This document shows positions 26,741-39,218 of a stretch of DNA of 64,000 bases, piece after piece (position 1 is the first letter of the stretch; each line of letters begins with the position of its first letter). Origin of the DNA: Dolichospermum sp. LEGE 00240 (GTDB taxonomy: Bacteria > Cyanobacteriota > Cyanobacteriia > Cyanobacteriales > Nostocaceae); NCBI RefSeq assembly GCF_015207875.1, contig NZ_JADEVZ010000006.1:62001-126000 (forward strand). The letters run 5' to 3'. A program made the position numbers and the translations under genes. The notes under the pieces were generated by a model. It made no database searches, was not told the DNA's origin, and worked only from the letters and a program-made list of their open reading frames with translations.

Positions 26741-29719
26741 TTATTCTGCACCTTCAATTGGGGCAAAACCTTGACGTTGGATGTTTTCTGTGATATGGCG
26801 TGGTTCTAGGAATTGCAGTAGGTAATCTGGTCCGCCTGCTTTGGAACCGACTCCAGAAAGTTTGAAACCGCCGAAAGGTTGACGGGAAACGATCGCTCCA
26901 GTAATATTTCGGTTAATGTATAAATTCCCAACTTCAAATTCCGCTTGTGCTTGTTCAATATGGGAAGGTGTGCGAGAATAAAGACCACCGGTTAAAGCGT
27001 AGTTTGTGCCGTTAGCAACGTCTATTGCTTCTTGAAAATCTTTCACCCGAATTACTGCTAAGACAGGTCCAAATATTTCCTGCTGGGCGATAACTCCATC
27101 TGCGGGTACTTCCGAAAAAATCACCGGACCGATAAAATAACCTTGAATGGGTGCGGGTAATTCTAAGGCGACTTTTGCTTCTTGTTTACCTTTTTGAATA
27201 TACTCCAAAATGCGAGCTTGGGCATTAGCATCAATTACCGGACCAACTTGGGTACTGGGTAATTCAGTTTCTCCAATATTTAAAGACTTAGTTGCTTCTA
27301 CCAACCTTTCCACAAAGGCATCATAAATAGGTTCAAGCACAATTACCCGTGAACAAGCAGAACATTTTTGTCCACTATAACCAAAAGCAGATTGGACAAC
27401 GCCGACAACAGCCTGGTCTAAATCAGCACTTTCATCTACAATAATGCCATTCTTGCCACCCATTTCGGCAATTACCTTTTTGAGATGCTTTTGACCAGGT
27501 TTGAGAATTGCGGCTTCTGCGTAAATTCTACAACCTACTTCCTGAGAACCAGTAAAAGCAATCACATGAGTATCAGGATGATTAACCAAATAAGCGCCTA
27601 CCTGCGAACCCTTACCAGGAACGTATTGAAAAACACCTTTAGGGATTCCAGCTTCTATGAGTATTTCCGTCAACTTTGCAGTAATCACAGAAGAAGTTTC
27701 TGCCGGTTTGAGTAAAGTACAATTTCCTGAAACCAAGGCTGCAACAGTCATACCGCAAGCAATAGCCAAAGGAAAATTCCAGGGAGAAATGACAACAGCG
27801 ATACCTTTTGGCTGGTAAATATAACGATTGGTTTCCCCAACCACATCATAAATTACACCCTTATCCAACCGTTCCATTTCCGCAGCATAATAAAGACAAA
27901 AATCAATGGCTTCCGAAACCTCTGCGTCAGCTTCCTTAACAGGTTTTCCCACCTCCAAAACTATCCAAGCGGAAAGTTCGGCGCGTCGTTCCTCCATTAA
28001 CTCCCCAGCTTGACGCAAAATATCTGCACGTTGTTTAACTGGAGTTTTCTTCCAAGCGGGAAAAGCCGCCTTAGCAAACTTCATTGCTTCCTCAGCTTGT
28101 TCAATACTGAGTAAACCCACCTTACCAACAACCTGACTAAAATTAGAAGGATTAAGAGAATCAACAAACGTTGTAGTATTCACATATTCCCCATTTAGCA
28201 AAGGTAAATAAGTTTTCCCCAACTGCTGACGCACATTTGCCAAAGCCAAACTCGACCTCTTCCTTCTCTCCTCCTCCGCAAAATCAGTATCGGCAACACC
28301 AACAAAACCTCCTTTCTCCTCTCTGCGACTCTGCGCCTCTGCGTGAGACATAATTGGGGCTGCTAACAACTCCTCAACCGGGCGATTTTCCAGATTTTGC
28401 CGTAAAAACGAACTATTCGCCGTATTTTCCAATAATCTGCGAATTAAATAAGCCATTCCTGGTAATAAGTCACCGTAGGGACAATAAACCCGCACACGAT
28501 AACCTTTATCTACCAAAGCTTTGGCGATTTTATCACCCATGCCGTACAGAACTTGCATTTCAAAACGACGACGGGGAACATTGAGACTTTCCGCAATTGC
28601 TATGGCGCGAGATTGCGATCGCACATTATGACTACCTATGGCAGAATAGACATACTGATGATTTTCTAGCAATAGCTGAGTTATCGCCTCAAAATTGGCA
28701 TCGGTGGCGACTTTATCATTGTAAACTGGTTGTGGCCAATGCTTTTGAGTAGCTTTGATGGTTTCTTGGTCCCAATAAGCACCTTTAACTAGACGAATGG
28801 TGAGAGGATAACCCCGTTGTTTTAACCAAGCAATAATATCTCTAGCGTCTTGTTCACTATCCCGCAGATATGCTTGTATTGTCATCCCGATATCAGTACG
28901 TTGACGAAATTCCTCTTCTAGTAATAGCTTTTTGAGAATATTGAATGTGATATCTTTATAGGCGTATTGTTCCATATCAAAATGGACTGCTGCATCTAAT
29001 TCTTGAGCGCGACGGAGTAAAGTCCGAATATGATTGCTGACTCGGGCTTCACTACCTTGGGCATCCAAAGGATCAAATTGGGAGTAAAATGCCGTTAATT
29101 TGACAGAAACCTGGACTTTGGGGAGATTTTCGCCGTCAGCTTCATCAATAGCCGGAATTTTCCCCCAATTTTTGGATGCTTCCACCAACTGCTGCATCAA
29201 TTCCAGGTATCTTTCTAAATAAGATTGCGCTTCTAATTCAGTAATTACCGCTTCACCGAGGAGGTCAATGGTGAAAGCCATTTTGTCTTTTCGCAGTCTC
29301 TCAACAGTTTTGATGACTTGCTTGATATTTTCCCCGGAAATATATTTATGTGCTAAAGTTTCCACCGCAGTTCCCACTGTTGTCGCGGCTACCTGTGCGG
29401 GCATAGAATCAGGGTTAGCAAAGTTTAAGATTCCTTTCAAAGCTGCGGGTAGTTCTACGGAATCATCTCCCAAATATTCTTGCAAATGGGAGGCAATTTC
29501 TGATTTACTATGTAAAGCGGGCAAGGTATCTATGAACCGGAATAATTGTACCCGTAAACCTGGATTACTCATAGCCCAATCGAGTAATTTATCATCAAGG
29601 CGCATTTGGTCTCGTAAAGCAGCCAAAAATGAGCGATTTTCCTGGGTAGCAGCTAGAACTTGTTTAGCAATTTCTTGGGTTTTCGCTTCGTAAGTGTTGT
29701 TTTCTACTTGTAATACCAT
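26741..29719 (-). CDS. putA: Bifunctional proline dehydrogenase / L-glutamate gamma-semialdehyde dehydrogenase (PutA/RocA-type)
   Basis: 992 aa from ATG 29719. The N-terminal half is a PRODH barrel (KLTAFYSQFDPLD, IRLVKGAYWD, QVLYGMGD). The C-terminal half is an aldehyde dehydrogenase (ISPWNFPLAIACGM, IAEMGGKNGIIV, GYSGQKCSACSR with the catalytic Cys, and RQPFGGFKLSGVGSKAGGPD). It oxidises proline to glutamate. Between the two halves, a SHAEAQSRREEKG stretch is encoded by a dispersed CGCAGAG-type repeat. An upstream ATG at 29761 would add residues encoded by GTTGTTC repeats and is rejected. Confidence 0.93.
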   Translation of the reverse strand: MVLQVENNTYEAKTQEIAKQVLAATQENRSFLAALRDQMRLDDKLLDWAMSNPGLRVQLFRFIDTLPALHSKSEIASHLQEYLGDDSVELPAALKGILNFANPDSMPAQVAATTVGTAVETLAHKYISGENIKQVIKTVERLRKDKMAFTIDLLGEAVITELEAQSYLERYLELMQQLVEASKNWGKIPAIDEADGENLPKVQVSVKLTAFYSQFDPLDAQGSEARVSNHIRTLLRRAQELDAAVHFDMEQYAYKDITFNILKKLLLEEEFRQRTDIGMTIQAYLRDSEQDARDIIAWLKQRGYPLTIRLVKGAYWDQETIKATQKHWPQPVYNDKVATDANFEAITQLLLENHQYVYSAIGSHNVRSQSRAIAIAESLNVPRRRFEMQVLYGMGDKIAKALVDKGYRVRVYCPYGDLLPGMAYLIRRLLENTANSSFLRQNLENRPVEELLAAPIMSHAEAQSRREEKGGFVGVADTDFAEEERRKRSSLALANVRQQLGKTYLPLLNGEYVNTTTFVDSLNPSNFSQVVGKVGLLSIEQAEEAMKFAKAAFPAWKKTPVKQRADILRQAGELMEERRAELSAWIVLEVGKPVKEADAEVSEAIDFCLYYAAEMERLDKGVIYDVVGETNRYIYQPKGIAVVISPWNFPLAIACGMTVAALVSGNCTLLKPAETSSVITAKLTEILIEAGIPKGVFQYVPGKGSQVGAYLVNHPDTHVIAFTGSQEVGCRIYAEAAILKPGQKHLKKVIAEMGGKNGIIVDESADLDQAVVGVVQSAFGYSGQKCSACSRVIVLEPIYDAFVERLVEATKSLNIGETELPSTQVGPVIDANAQARILEYIQKGKQEAKVALELPAPIQGYFIGPVIFSEVPADGVIAQQEIFGPVLAVIRVKDFQEAIDVANGTNYALTGGLYSRTPSHIEQAQAEFEVGNLYINRNITGAIVSRQPFGGFKLSGVGSKAGGPDYLLQFLEPRHITENIQRQGFAPIEGAE

Positions 29720-30799
29720 AAATTTTTTAGTTGTCAGTTGTTCGTTGTTCGTTGTTTCCAAACGAAATTTTTCTGGAGTAGTGTTGAATGATTGCGTAAA
29801 AACAAACTATGGTGTTTGTAATTTAGTAAACACCATTTTGTAAACCTTCCTAGTAACTTTGAATGTGATTTTATTGAATATTTGGAAAAATTGGACTTTA
29901 GCAACTTTGGGGATAGGGATACTTTGTTTGACAGGTGGTACAAAAAAAGCCGACAAATGCACAATAAGAAAGATGGCGGAAAGAGGCAAGCTCTGCTGCA
30001 AGCAGTTCGCAATGCGGAAATTCTAGCAGATAAAACTAATAAAAACCCACAGCAGCAATGGAATTTCGTTATTCATTGTGAAACAGCAGATCATAAATCA
30101 GAATATTCCCCAAACCCTCATTTCTCTGTGTTCTCTGTGGTTCATTATTCTGTAACTCCTGCGTAAGTCCTAAATATCACTAAAATTAATAACATTGACA
30201 GGTTGCATATCACTTCTTTGTCAATTTGTCAATAGGAAATTTTGGCGATCGCTCAAATTAGATCATTTCTGAGCAAATTCATGGCTAAAATTGTTGAAGG
30301 AATAGCTATTAATTTTGTAAAGTTTTGTATTAGCCTGGGAAAATGATTTCTGAACCTACTGTCAATCAAGGGTTTGAGACTAACATCTTCTAAAAAATCT
30401 AAAATTGACAATAATAACCCGATTATGAAATTCTCTGAAATTATAGCAAATCGCTGAAAGTATAGCAACCTCGTTGATAAATAGAAAAGATTCTCAACTA
30501 ATTATTAAGGAAATATAAAGGCAAATTGCTAAAAGTTATAAATATCAAAAGTATTATTGATTTTCTATAATTTAAACTAATCATATAGCCATGATGAATA
30601 ATATATCTGATAAATAGCATCTAGGATAAAACTAAGAGCATATTATGAGATTATAATTGTGCGATAGCTCTTTCGGTACACAAACCCTAAATTTAGCCAG
30701 ATTAGCAGCTTTCACAATTGAAGATGGTATCATATGTTCTCGTTTTGCTTGATTACGAGCGAGAAAATACAGCGATTTGAGATCAAACATAGCAATAAA
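29720..30799. other. 1.1-kb intergenic region with short repeats
   Basis: It holds GTTGTTC-type tandem repeats next to putA (29731-29757), a partial copy of the 32-bp repeat (about 29994-30012), a CTCTGTGTTCTCTGTGG unit (about 30125) and a solitary TGCGTAAGTCCT half-end (about 30160). Short reading frames occur on both strands, but none has a recognisable domain or a convincing ribosome-binding site. AT-rich from 30250 to 30700. Confidence 0.5.
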
Positions 30800-31777
30800 T
30801 TATTCATAGAGTTTGACTTTTAAGGCTTTATCTGGATAATCACTAAATACACCATCCACACCCAATTTAAAAAATGATTGATATTCCTGTTCAGGATTTC
30901 CCTGACAGTCTAAGGGTAAGAAAAAATCCTCATTTCTAAAAGTCCAAGCGTGAACTTGTAAATTAGCTGCATGAGCATCTATAATTAAAGATGTTGGTGA
31001 TAGTAATTGACCATGATTATCTCTGGGAATTAATAAGTTTTTATTTACACCTATTGCTTGGGCATATTCGGCAATTTCTTTTAACCCTTTTTGATTTAAT
31101 AAATCTGCATAATTTCGGGGATTATTATTAATCGCAAAATCGTAAGGTTGACCAGTATCATTAATGAGTTGGACTAATGGTAAATCTGTTTTTCGAGATA
31201 ATTCTTTGAGGTTACTAACTTCAAAAGATTGAATAAATATGGGTAAATTAACTGTCTGTAAACTGAATAATAAAGTGTCTTCTAATGGTAAACCAATTGA
31301 TTGAAAATAACTGGGATGTTTTGTTTCAGGATAAATGCCGATATTACGGCCAATTGCTTGACTTTTATGCTGGGCTAAATCAATGATTTCTCTAAAAGTG
31401 GGAATAGGAAATATTCCTTCATAAACTAGATTTTGCGGGCGTAATTGGGGAATACGTTCTTTAGCTGTTAAGGTTTTGATTTCTGCTATGGTCAAGTCTT
31501 CTGTAAACCAACCTGTTTTAATTTCATTATCAATAATTTTCGTGGTTTTTAAATGAGCAAATTCGGGATGATTAGCAATATCAGTAGTTGCGGATATTTC
31601 ATTTTCATGACGGGCAATTAAAACACCATCTTTAGTAATAACTAAATCGGGTTCAATATAATCAGCACCTAAATCAATTGCTAATTCATAACTAGCTAAA
31701 GTATGTTCAAGACGGTAGCCACTTGCACCACGATGAGCGATAATAATGGGGGGTTTGTTTATGAAAGTTTGAGTCAT
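30800..31777 (-). CDS. Glycerophosphodiester phosphodiesterase (GlpQ-like)
   Basis: 325 aa from ATG 31777. The GDPD signature is intact: IIAHRGASGYRLEHTLASYE, DYIEPDLVITKDGVLIARHE, then IYPETKHP, with SLQTVNLPIFIQSFEV and VDGVFSDYPDKAL at the C-terminus. It cleaves glycerophosphodiesters to glycerol-3-phosphate and an alcohol. No obvious signal peptide, so a cytoplasmic location is likely. A longer frame from 31822 would begin with 15 residues encoded by TGACTGT heptamers and is not the true start. Divergent from ligA. Confidence 0.9.
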   Translation of the reverse strand: MTQTFINKPPIIIAHRGASGYRLEHTLASYELAIDLGADYIEPDLVITKDGVLIARHENEISATTDIANHPEFAHLKTTKIIDNEIKTGWFTEDLTIAEIKTLTAKERIPQLRPQNLVYEGIFPIPTFREIIDLAQHKSQAIGRNIGIYPETKHPSYFQSIGLPLEDTLLFSLQTVNLPIFIQSFEVSNLKELSRKTDLPLVQLINDTGQPYDFAINNNPRNYADLLNQKGLKEIAEYAQAIGVNKNLLIPRDNHGQLLSPTSLIIDAHAANLQVHAWTFRNEDFFLPLDCQGNPEQEYQSFFKLGVDGVFSDYPDKALKVKLYE

Positions 31778-31803
31778 GATGACTGTTGACTGTTGACTGT
31801 TGA

Positions 31804-33939
<2,136 letters not shown>

Positions 33940-34019
33940 TTACAAATGAACATAAATTGTTAAATTCTGTTACAATTTTGGTAGTGAATTTCAACTAAAA
34001 TTTGTGGGAGCGAGAAATC

Positions 34020-34571
34020 ATGAATTCCGTTTTTAGTAAAACACTTGCTATTGCTGTAGCGGCAACCACCCTTTTCGTCAGTGTTCCTGCTTTTGCAGAA
34101 CACAACCAGAGTGCGCCCATAAGCGAGAAAGCTGATACTAATAAAACCACTGTAGGAACAATTATTGATGTTGCCAGTGGTAACAGTTCCTTTAAAACCC
34201 TGGTAACAGCTATTAAAGCCGCCGGTTTAGTAGAAACCCTATCTGGTCAAGGACCATTTACCGTATTTGCACCCACAGACGCAGCCTTTGCTGCCTTACC
34301 AAAAGGAACTTTAGAAAAACTTTTGAAGCCAGAAAACAAAGCAACTTTAGTCAAAATTCTGACCTATCACGTAGTTCCGGGTGCAGTTTACGCTAAAGAT
34401 ATCAAACCTGGTGCTGTCAAAACAGTTGAAGGTCAACCAGTAAATATAAAAGCTAAGAAAGGCGTAGTGTCTGTAGGTAACGCCCAAGTTACTAAAGCAG
34501 ACGTTAAAGCTAGTAATGGCGTAATTCATGTAATTAATAAGGTGCTACTTCCCCCTGACGTGAGGTTGTAG
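34020..34571 (+). CDS. Secreted fasciclin (FAS1) domain protein
   Basis: 183 aa from ATG 34020, which follows the ribosome-binding site GGGAG. A signal peptide (cleavage after FVSVPAFA) precedes one FAS1 domain: FKTLVTAIKAAGLVETL, GPFTVFAPTDAAFAALP, VKILTYHVVPGAVY, ASNGVIHVINKVLLPP. Single-FAS1 secreted proteins are common in cyanobacteria and are thought to mediate adhesion or surface interactions; the exact role is unknown. A TTG at 34002 could extend the frame by six residues and is not favoured. Confidence 0.9.
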   Translation: MNSVFSKTLAIAVAATTLFVSVPAFAEHNQSAPISEKADTNKTTVGTIIDVASGNSSFKTLVTAIKAAGLVETLSGQGPFTVFAPTDAAFAALPKGTLEKLLKPENKATLVKILTYHVVPGAVYAKDIKPGAVKTVEGQPVNIKAKKGVVSVGNAQVTKADVKASNGVIHVINKVLLPPDVRL

Positions 34572-34874
34572 AATTTTTCACATCAGGCGAAATGCTGCTC
34601 GGATAATTATCAAGATAAATTGTTTCTTTTGTTGCCTGATAAATGGCGATCGCATTAAATCATAGCACTATGCGTGATCAATCAATGCGATCGCTAAATG
34701 ATTTAGGCTTTGCTGATTAAGGGTACGAATTTTAGCCTCACGCAAAGGCGCAAAGGCGCAAAGGTAAGAATTTCAGGGTTAAAAAGTTGAAACTATTCAT
34801 TTACCTATCACTTGCTCAGATTTGAGACTATTCTTCCCTCCTTCTAATTCTTCCTCCTGACTCCTGCTGTATTT
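34572..34874. other. Intergenic region with HIP1-bearing inverted repeat
   Basis: Two GCGATCGC-related sites (about 34646 and 34687) lie in inverted flanks (GGCGATCGCATTAAATCAT against ATGCGATCGCTAAATGATTT). A CGCAAAGG tandem repeat follows at about 34742-34764. No gene is seen. Confidence 0.5.
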
Positions 34875-35294
34875 CTAACGTCGTTGTGAATTCTCAAAAC
34901 GGTATTCAGTCCCAACTTTAAGTTGACTGCCATTATAGCGGGGAGTCATTAACAAAGAAGAATCGTAGGGATTTGGTAAATCAGGTGTCCGCAAATAGGG
35001 ATCATTTAATGTTTGTTGAGCCATAACATCAAGATAAAGTGTATTTACCAACTCAGCATCTTTAGCGATTTCATTGTCAGTAAAAGTAGTACCAAATTTT
35101 TTCCCAGGTCCAATTAAAGCATCTACTTTACGTTTTAAACTGCCATTGTCATAAAAGTTGGGATCATGGCGAAAATAAGCTCGTTCAAACATACCACTGG
35201 TTGTTTCAGTTTCAGCTTTAGCAACTAAAGGTAAGACAAGACTAGTAGCAAGAAGTATCAGTACCCCACTCAAAACTGGAAATTTTATCCTCAT
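34875..35294 (-). CDS. Small secreted protein of unknown function
   Basis: 139 aa. A clear signal peptide (about residues 8-27, ending LVAKA) is followed by a soluble region rich in Asn, Asp and Tyr (FRHDPNFYDNG, TPRYNGSQLKVGTEYRFEN). No family is recognised and no Cys is present in the mature part. The export signal and a lone transcription unit are all that can be said. It may be periplasmic or surface-associated. Confidence 0.6.
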   Translation of the reverse strand: MRIKFPVLSGVLILLATSLVLPLVAKAETETTSGMFERAYFRHDPNFYDNGSLKRKVDALIGPGKKFGTTFTDNEIAKDAELVNTLYLDVMAQQTLNDPYLRTPDLPNPYDSSLLMTPRYNGSQLKVGTEYRFENSQRR

Positions 35295-35751
35295 CTTATC
35301 AACTCCTCTATGTTTGGGTGAATCTTCTATTTATACTTAATTTGAAAACTCTCTTGAGTTTAAACTTTGGTGTAACACAACTTTTATTGTAATTGTTTGT
35401 AATATTTTATTAGGAGGAATCAGGAGTCAGGAGTCAGGAGTTCGGAGTCAGGAGTTCGGAGTTTAGGAGGAAGAAGAAAGAAGTAAATTAATCTATACCT
35501 CTGCCCCCTGCCCCCTGCTCCCTGCCCTTTAATCTCACCCTTTCCGACCGGCAAAGGAAAAAAATTCACAGAAATTTAACAATGTGTACCAATAATTTGG
35601 TAACTTAATACATATAGCAGTCCTAAATGAAATGTGAACATCTCTTATTTTCCTACCTCTGTGTCCTCTGTGTCCCTGTGGTTCGTGAAAAAAACTAGTT
35701 CATAACTCAAACAGGATTACTATAGTTTGCAACAATTAGGGAAAAATTACG
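35295..35751. repeat. Intergenic region dominated by short tandem repeats
   Basis: GGAGTCAGGAGTTCGGAGT-type heptamers run from about 35415 to 35470. CCCCCTGCC heptamers are at 35502-35528, and CCTCTGTGTCCCTGTGG at about 35664-35680. The sat promoter probably lies in the last 100 bp. Confidence 0.7.
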
Positions 35752-36933
35752 TTGAGTTACCATCCAGATGCCATTGCCGCCCACGGTGGAGAGTTAATTA
35801 ACCGGGTTGCTTCCTCAGCACAAAGAGAACTATTTCTCTCCAAAGCTGACTTTTTACCGCGTGTGGAACTTGATGAGCGAGCAGTTTCCGACTTAGAAAT
35901 GATTGCCATTGGTGGTTTTAGTCCTTTGACTGGTTTCATGAACCAAGCAGACTATAACCGAGTCGTCACAGAAATGCGGTTAGCTAACGGTATTGTCTGG
36001 TCAATTCCTATTACACTGTCCGTCACCGAAGAAGTAGCAGCCCCTCTACAAAAAGGCGGTTTAGTGCGTCTGGATAACCCCAGAGGCGAGTTCATTGGGG
36101 TATTGGAACTGACCGAGAAATATATTTACAACAAACAACAGGAAGCCATCAATGTTTACCGCACTGATGATCTTAACCATCCTGGGGTGCAGGTAGTTTA
36201 TAACCAAGGTTCTATCAACCTAGCAGGTGATATTTGGTTATTACAACGGGATGATCATCCCCATTTTCCCAGTTATCAAATTGACCCTGCTGCGTCACGG
36301 GCAATGTTTCGAGAAAAAGGCTGGAAAACAATTGTGGGTTTCCAAACTCGCAATCCTATCCACCGCGCCCATGAATATATTCAAAAATGCGCTTTAGAAA
36401 CTGTAGATGGTCTATTTTTGCATCCATTGGTAGGGGCAACTAAGGAGGATGACATCGCCGCTGATGTGCGGATGCGTTGTTATGAAATTTTACTAGAACA
36501 CTATTACCCTGTAGATAGAGTAATTTTGGCCATTAACCCAGCAGCTATGCGTTATGCAGGTCCCAGGGAAGCCATTTTCCATGCTTTAGTGCGGAAAAAT
36601 TACGGCTGTACACATTTTATTGTTGGACGTGATCATGCTGGTGTAGGTGACTACTACGGCACTTATGACGCTCAGTATATATTCGATGAATTCGCCCCTG
36701 AAGAATTGGGAATTGTGCCAATGAAGTTTGAACACGCTTTCTATTGTAAGCGCACCAAACAAATGGCCACAACTAAAACCAGTCCTAGTAGTCCAGAGGA
36801 ACGGGTTCACCTGTCAGGAACAAAGGTACGGGAAATGTTACGTCGGGGTGAATTACCACCACCAGAATTTTCTCGTCCAGAAGTTGCGGCTGAGTTAACC
36901 CGGGCTATGCGGATTTCTCCTGTATTGGTTTAG
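35752..36933 (+). CDS. sat: Sulfate adenylyltransferase (ATP sulfurylase)
   Basis: 393 aa. It activates sulfate to APS, the first step of sulfate assimilation. The active-site motifs [15 protein letters not shown] and [13 protein letters not shown] are intact, with [12 protein letters not shown] near the start. The gene begins with TTG at 35752: the immediate codons give [18 protein letters not shown], the usual cyanobacterial N-terminus, and no in-frame ATG lies near it. AGGGAAAAA acts as the likely ribosome-binding site. Confidence 0.94.
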   Translation: MSYHPDAIAAHGGELINRVASSAQRELFLSKADFLPRVELDERAVSDLEMIAIGGFSPLTGFMNQADYNRVVTEMRLANGIVWSIPITLSVTEEVAAPLQKGGLVRLDNPRGEFIGVLELTEKYIYNKQQEAINVYRTDDLNHPGVQVVYNQGSINLAGDIWLLQRDDHPHFPSYQIDPAASRAMFREKGWKTIVGFQTRNPIHRAHEYIQKCALETVDGLFLHPLVGATKEDDIAADVRMRCYEILLEHYYPVDRVILAINPAAMRYAGPREAIFHALVRKNYGCTHFIVGRDHAGVGDYYGTYDAQYIFDEFAPEELGIVPMKFEHAFYCKRTKQMATTKTSPSSPEERVHLSGTKVREMLRRGELPPPEFSRPEVAAELTRAMRISPVLV

Positions 36934-37010
36934 ATTAAGATTAAAAACTTTACTGTACAGACTTTAGCCTTTAAGCTATTAGCTAATGGGCTAGGGTCTG
37001 ATAGCTAAAT

Positions 37011-39161
37011 ATGAAACGGCGTAGGTTTTTACAACGGATTAGCGGCTTATTAGCGGCATTGGGAGTGGCGGAAACTGAGTGGTTGAGTTTGGGAAATCCC
37101 TATTACCAGGCTTTAGCACAATCTCACCAGCGGAAGTTAGCATTATTGATAGGCATTAATCAATATCCACAAAGTCCTGCTCTGGGGGGTTGTGTAACTG
37201 ATGTGGAGTTGCAAACAGAACTGTTAATTAATCGTTGTGGCTTTGCAGCAGCGGATATTTTAACTTTAACTGATGAACAAGCTAGTAAAGATTTTATTAA
37301 AGCGGCTTTTTTAGATCACTTGGGTAAGCAAGCCAAATCTGGAGATGTGGTGATTTTCCATTTTTCTGGCTATGGGACTTGTGTAAATTTGGGGACGGGA
37401 ATATTAGCAAATGCCATAGTTCCTGTTGATGAGAATAATTTATTAGGCACAAAATCGAGAAACTATTTATTGACAGAAACTCTGTTATTATTATTGCGAT
37501 CGCTCCCTACAAATCAAGTGACGGCAATATTAGATACCAGTTACAATCATTTTCCTGATTTAAAACCTACTGCTTTACAAGTGCGTACCCGTCCAGAATC
37601 ATCAACATCAGTTTTACAAATACAAGAATTAGAGTTTTTATCCCAACTGAAAAATCAGCAATTAGCTAATAATCATCCTCTGATTATCAATGCTACCTCA
37701 GAACTAAATCAGCAAGCCGGAGAATTTAGTTTCTCTAATTACACTGCGGGATTATTAACTTATGCTTTAACTCAATATTTGTGGGAAACTACCCCAGCTA
37801 AAACAATTTCGGTTTTTCTTTCTGGTGTTGCTACTTCCATGTATCAGTTGGGTGGAAAACAACAACCAAGTCTATTAAATGAGTCGAAGAAATTTCCAAA
37901 TAATTTAATTATTGATTATTTTCCCATTGATAACTTGAGAAGTATTGGCGTGGTTCAAGCCATAGAAGAAGATGGTAAAATATTCAAGTTATGGTTGGGG
38001 GGATTACCTCTCCCCATTCTCACTAATTATGGCGTAAATTCTCGGTTAATTTTGGAGACAGGGGCAGAATTAACTGTTAAATCACGAAGTGGGTTAGTAG
38101 CTAAAGCTAAATTGACAAATAAAGAGATTACTAATCTACCTCAAGTTGGGCAAATAGTTCAAGAAAGTATTCGCATATTACCCCGCAATATTTCTGTAAA
38201 TGTGGCCTTAGATGAGAATTTGGAAAGAATTGAAGTGGTAGATGCTACTAGCGTTTTTTCGGGAATTAGCCGCATTGCTAATATTGTTACCACCCAAGAA
38301 ACTGCTGATTATGTATTTGGTAAAGTTGCCCAAATTCCTAGCCGTTATGGTCTTTTTTGCCTGGGTGGTGAACCAATTATTAATACTATCGGGGAAGTTG
38401 GGGAAGCGGTGAAGGTGGCAGTACAGCGATTAACACCGCAATTTTCGACCTTGCTGGCATCGAAGTTGTGGCAGTTGACAGAAAATCAAGGTTCTTCCCG
38501 TTTACCTGTGAGGGCAACTTTAGAGGTTGTGAATAGCATTGTCCCCTATGTGTTTATGGTGCGGGATACCTTGGGAACTGCTAGTCAGGATAAGATTTTA
38601 CAACCACCTGGCTATGAGGGAATTGCTATGCCGACAATTCCTGTAGGTGGTCGCTTGCAATATAAAATCGAAAATTTGAGCGATCGCCCTATATACTTAA
38701 TTTTAGTGGGTTTAAATAATAATCAAAATGCCTTTGCTTTTTATCCTTGGGAAGTTTTTCCAGCCACGGAAATTCCCCATAGCAAACCCCAACTAATGGA
38801 AATTCTCATTCCTCCAGGCCAAACTATGAAAATACCAGATAATCAATCTGTATCTGGTTGGTTATTACCGACTCGTTATACTTTTTGTGAACACCAAATT
38901 ATCCTGAGTACCTCACCGTTTCCAGAAACTCTCACAGCATTGGCGATGCCTTCGGCCAGCGCGGCTATCGCTAAATATCCTACCACAGATCAACAAGCTA
39001 TTGGTCCGATAGTTAATCCTTTGGAAGTTGCCCAAGCCATATTACAGGATTTACATAACGCTAGTCAAGTCGAAACTGATATTAATATTACTGCCAATGA
39101 TGCCTATGTTTTAGCTGTTAATCATTGGGCAAGCTTGAACTTTAGTTTTCAGGTTGTTTAG
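37011..39161 (+). CDS. Orthocaspase-like protein with Tyr/Ser in place of catalytic His/Cys, plus DUF4384
   Basis: 716 aa. A twin-arginine-type leader (MKRRRFLQRISGLLAALG) is followed by a peptidase C14 (caspase p20-like) domain from about 41: RKLALLIGINQYP, LGGCVTDVELQ. The catalytic His position reads FHFSGYG (Tyr121 for His) and the Cys position reads ILDTSYNH (Ser177 for Cys), so classical protease activity is not expected. A long middle region and a DUF4384-like C-terminal part follow. A possible repeat insertion (AMPSASAAIA) lies near the end. Probably exported, role unknown. Confidence 0.83.
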   Translation: MKRRRFLQRISGLLAALGVAETEWLSLGNPYYQALAQSHQRKLALLIGINQYPQSPALGGCVTDVELQTELLINRCGFAAADILTLTDEQASKDFIKAAFLDHLGKQAKSGDVVIFHFSGYGTCVNLGTGILANAIVPVDENNLLGTKSRNYLLTETLLLLLRSLPTNQVTAILDTSYNHFPDLKPTALQVRTRPESSTSVLQIQELEFLSQLKNQQLANNHPLIINATSELNQQAGEFSFSNYTAGLLTYALTQYLWETTPAKTISVFLSGVATSMYQLGGKQQPSLLNESKKFPNNLIIDYFPIDNLRSIGVVQAIEEDGKIFKLWLGGLPLPILTNYGVNSRLILETGAELTVKSRSGLVAKAKLTNKEITNLPQVGQIVQESIRILPRNISVNVALDENLERIEVVDATSVFSGISRIANIVTTQETADYVFGKVAQIPSRYGLFCLGGEPIINTIGEVGEAVKVAVQRLTPQFSTLLASKLWQLTENQGSSRLPVRATLEVVNSIVPYVFMVRDTLGTASQDKILQPPGYEGIAMPTIPVGGRLQYKIENLSDRPIYLILVGLNNNQNAFAFYPWEVFPATEIPHSKPQLMEILIPPGQTMKIPDNQSVSGWLLPTRYTFCEHQIILSTSPFPETLTALAMPSASAAIAKYPTTDQQAIGPIVNPLEVAQAILQDLHNASQVETDINITANDAYVLAVNHWASLNFSFQVV

Positions 39162-39164
39162 GAA

Positions 39165-39187
39165 GTAGGGGCGCAGAGCCTGCGTCC
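39165..39187. repeat. GGGCGCAGG-type palindromic repeat, copy 2
   Basis: A diverged unit (GTAGGGGCGCAGAGCCTGCG) directly after the orthocaspase stop; compare 15497-15519 and 50281-50303. Confidence 0.65.
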
Positions 39188-39218
39188 ACTCAAGAGTCAC
39201 CGAGTCAGTAAGCCCTAT

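Noticed and set aside
29882-30166. Plus-strand 94-codon reading frame
   Set aside because: It runs through two dispersed repeats and has no domain-like pattern.
30632-30790. Minus-strand 52-codon reading frame between putA and the phosphodiesterase gene
   Set aside because: No recognisable motif and no ribosome-binding site; AT-rich background makes such frames likely by chance.
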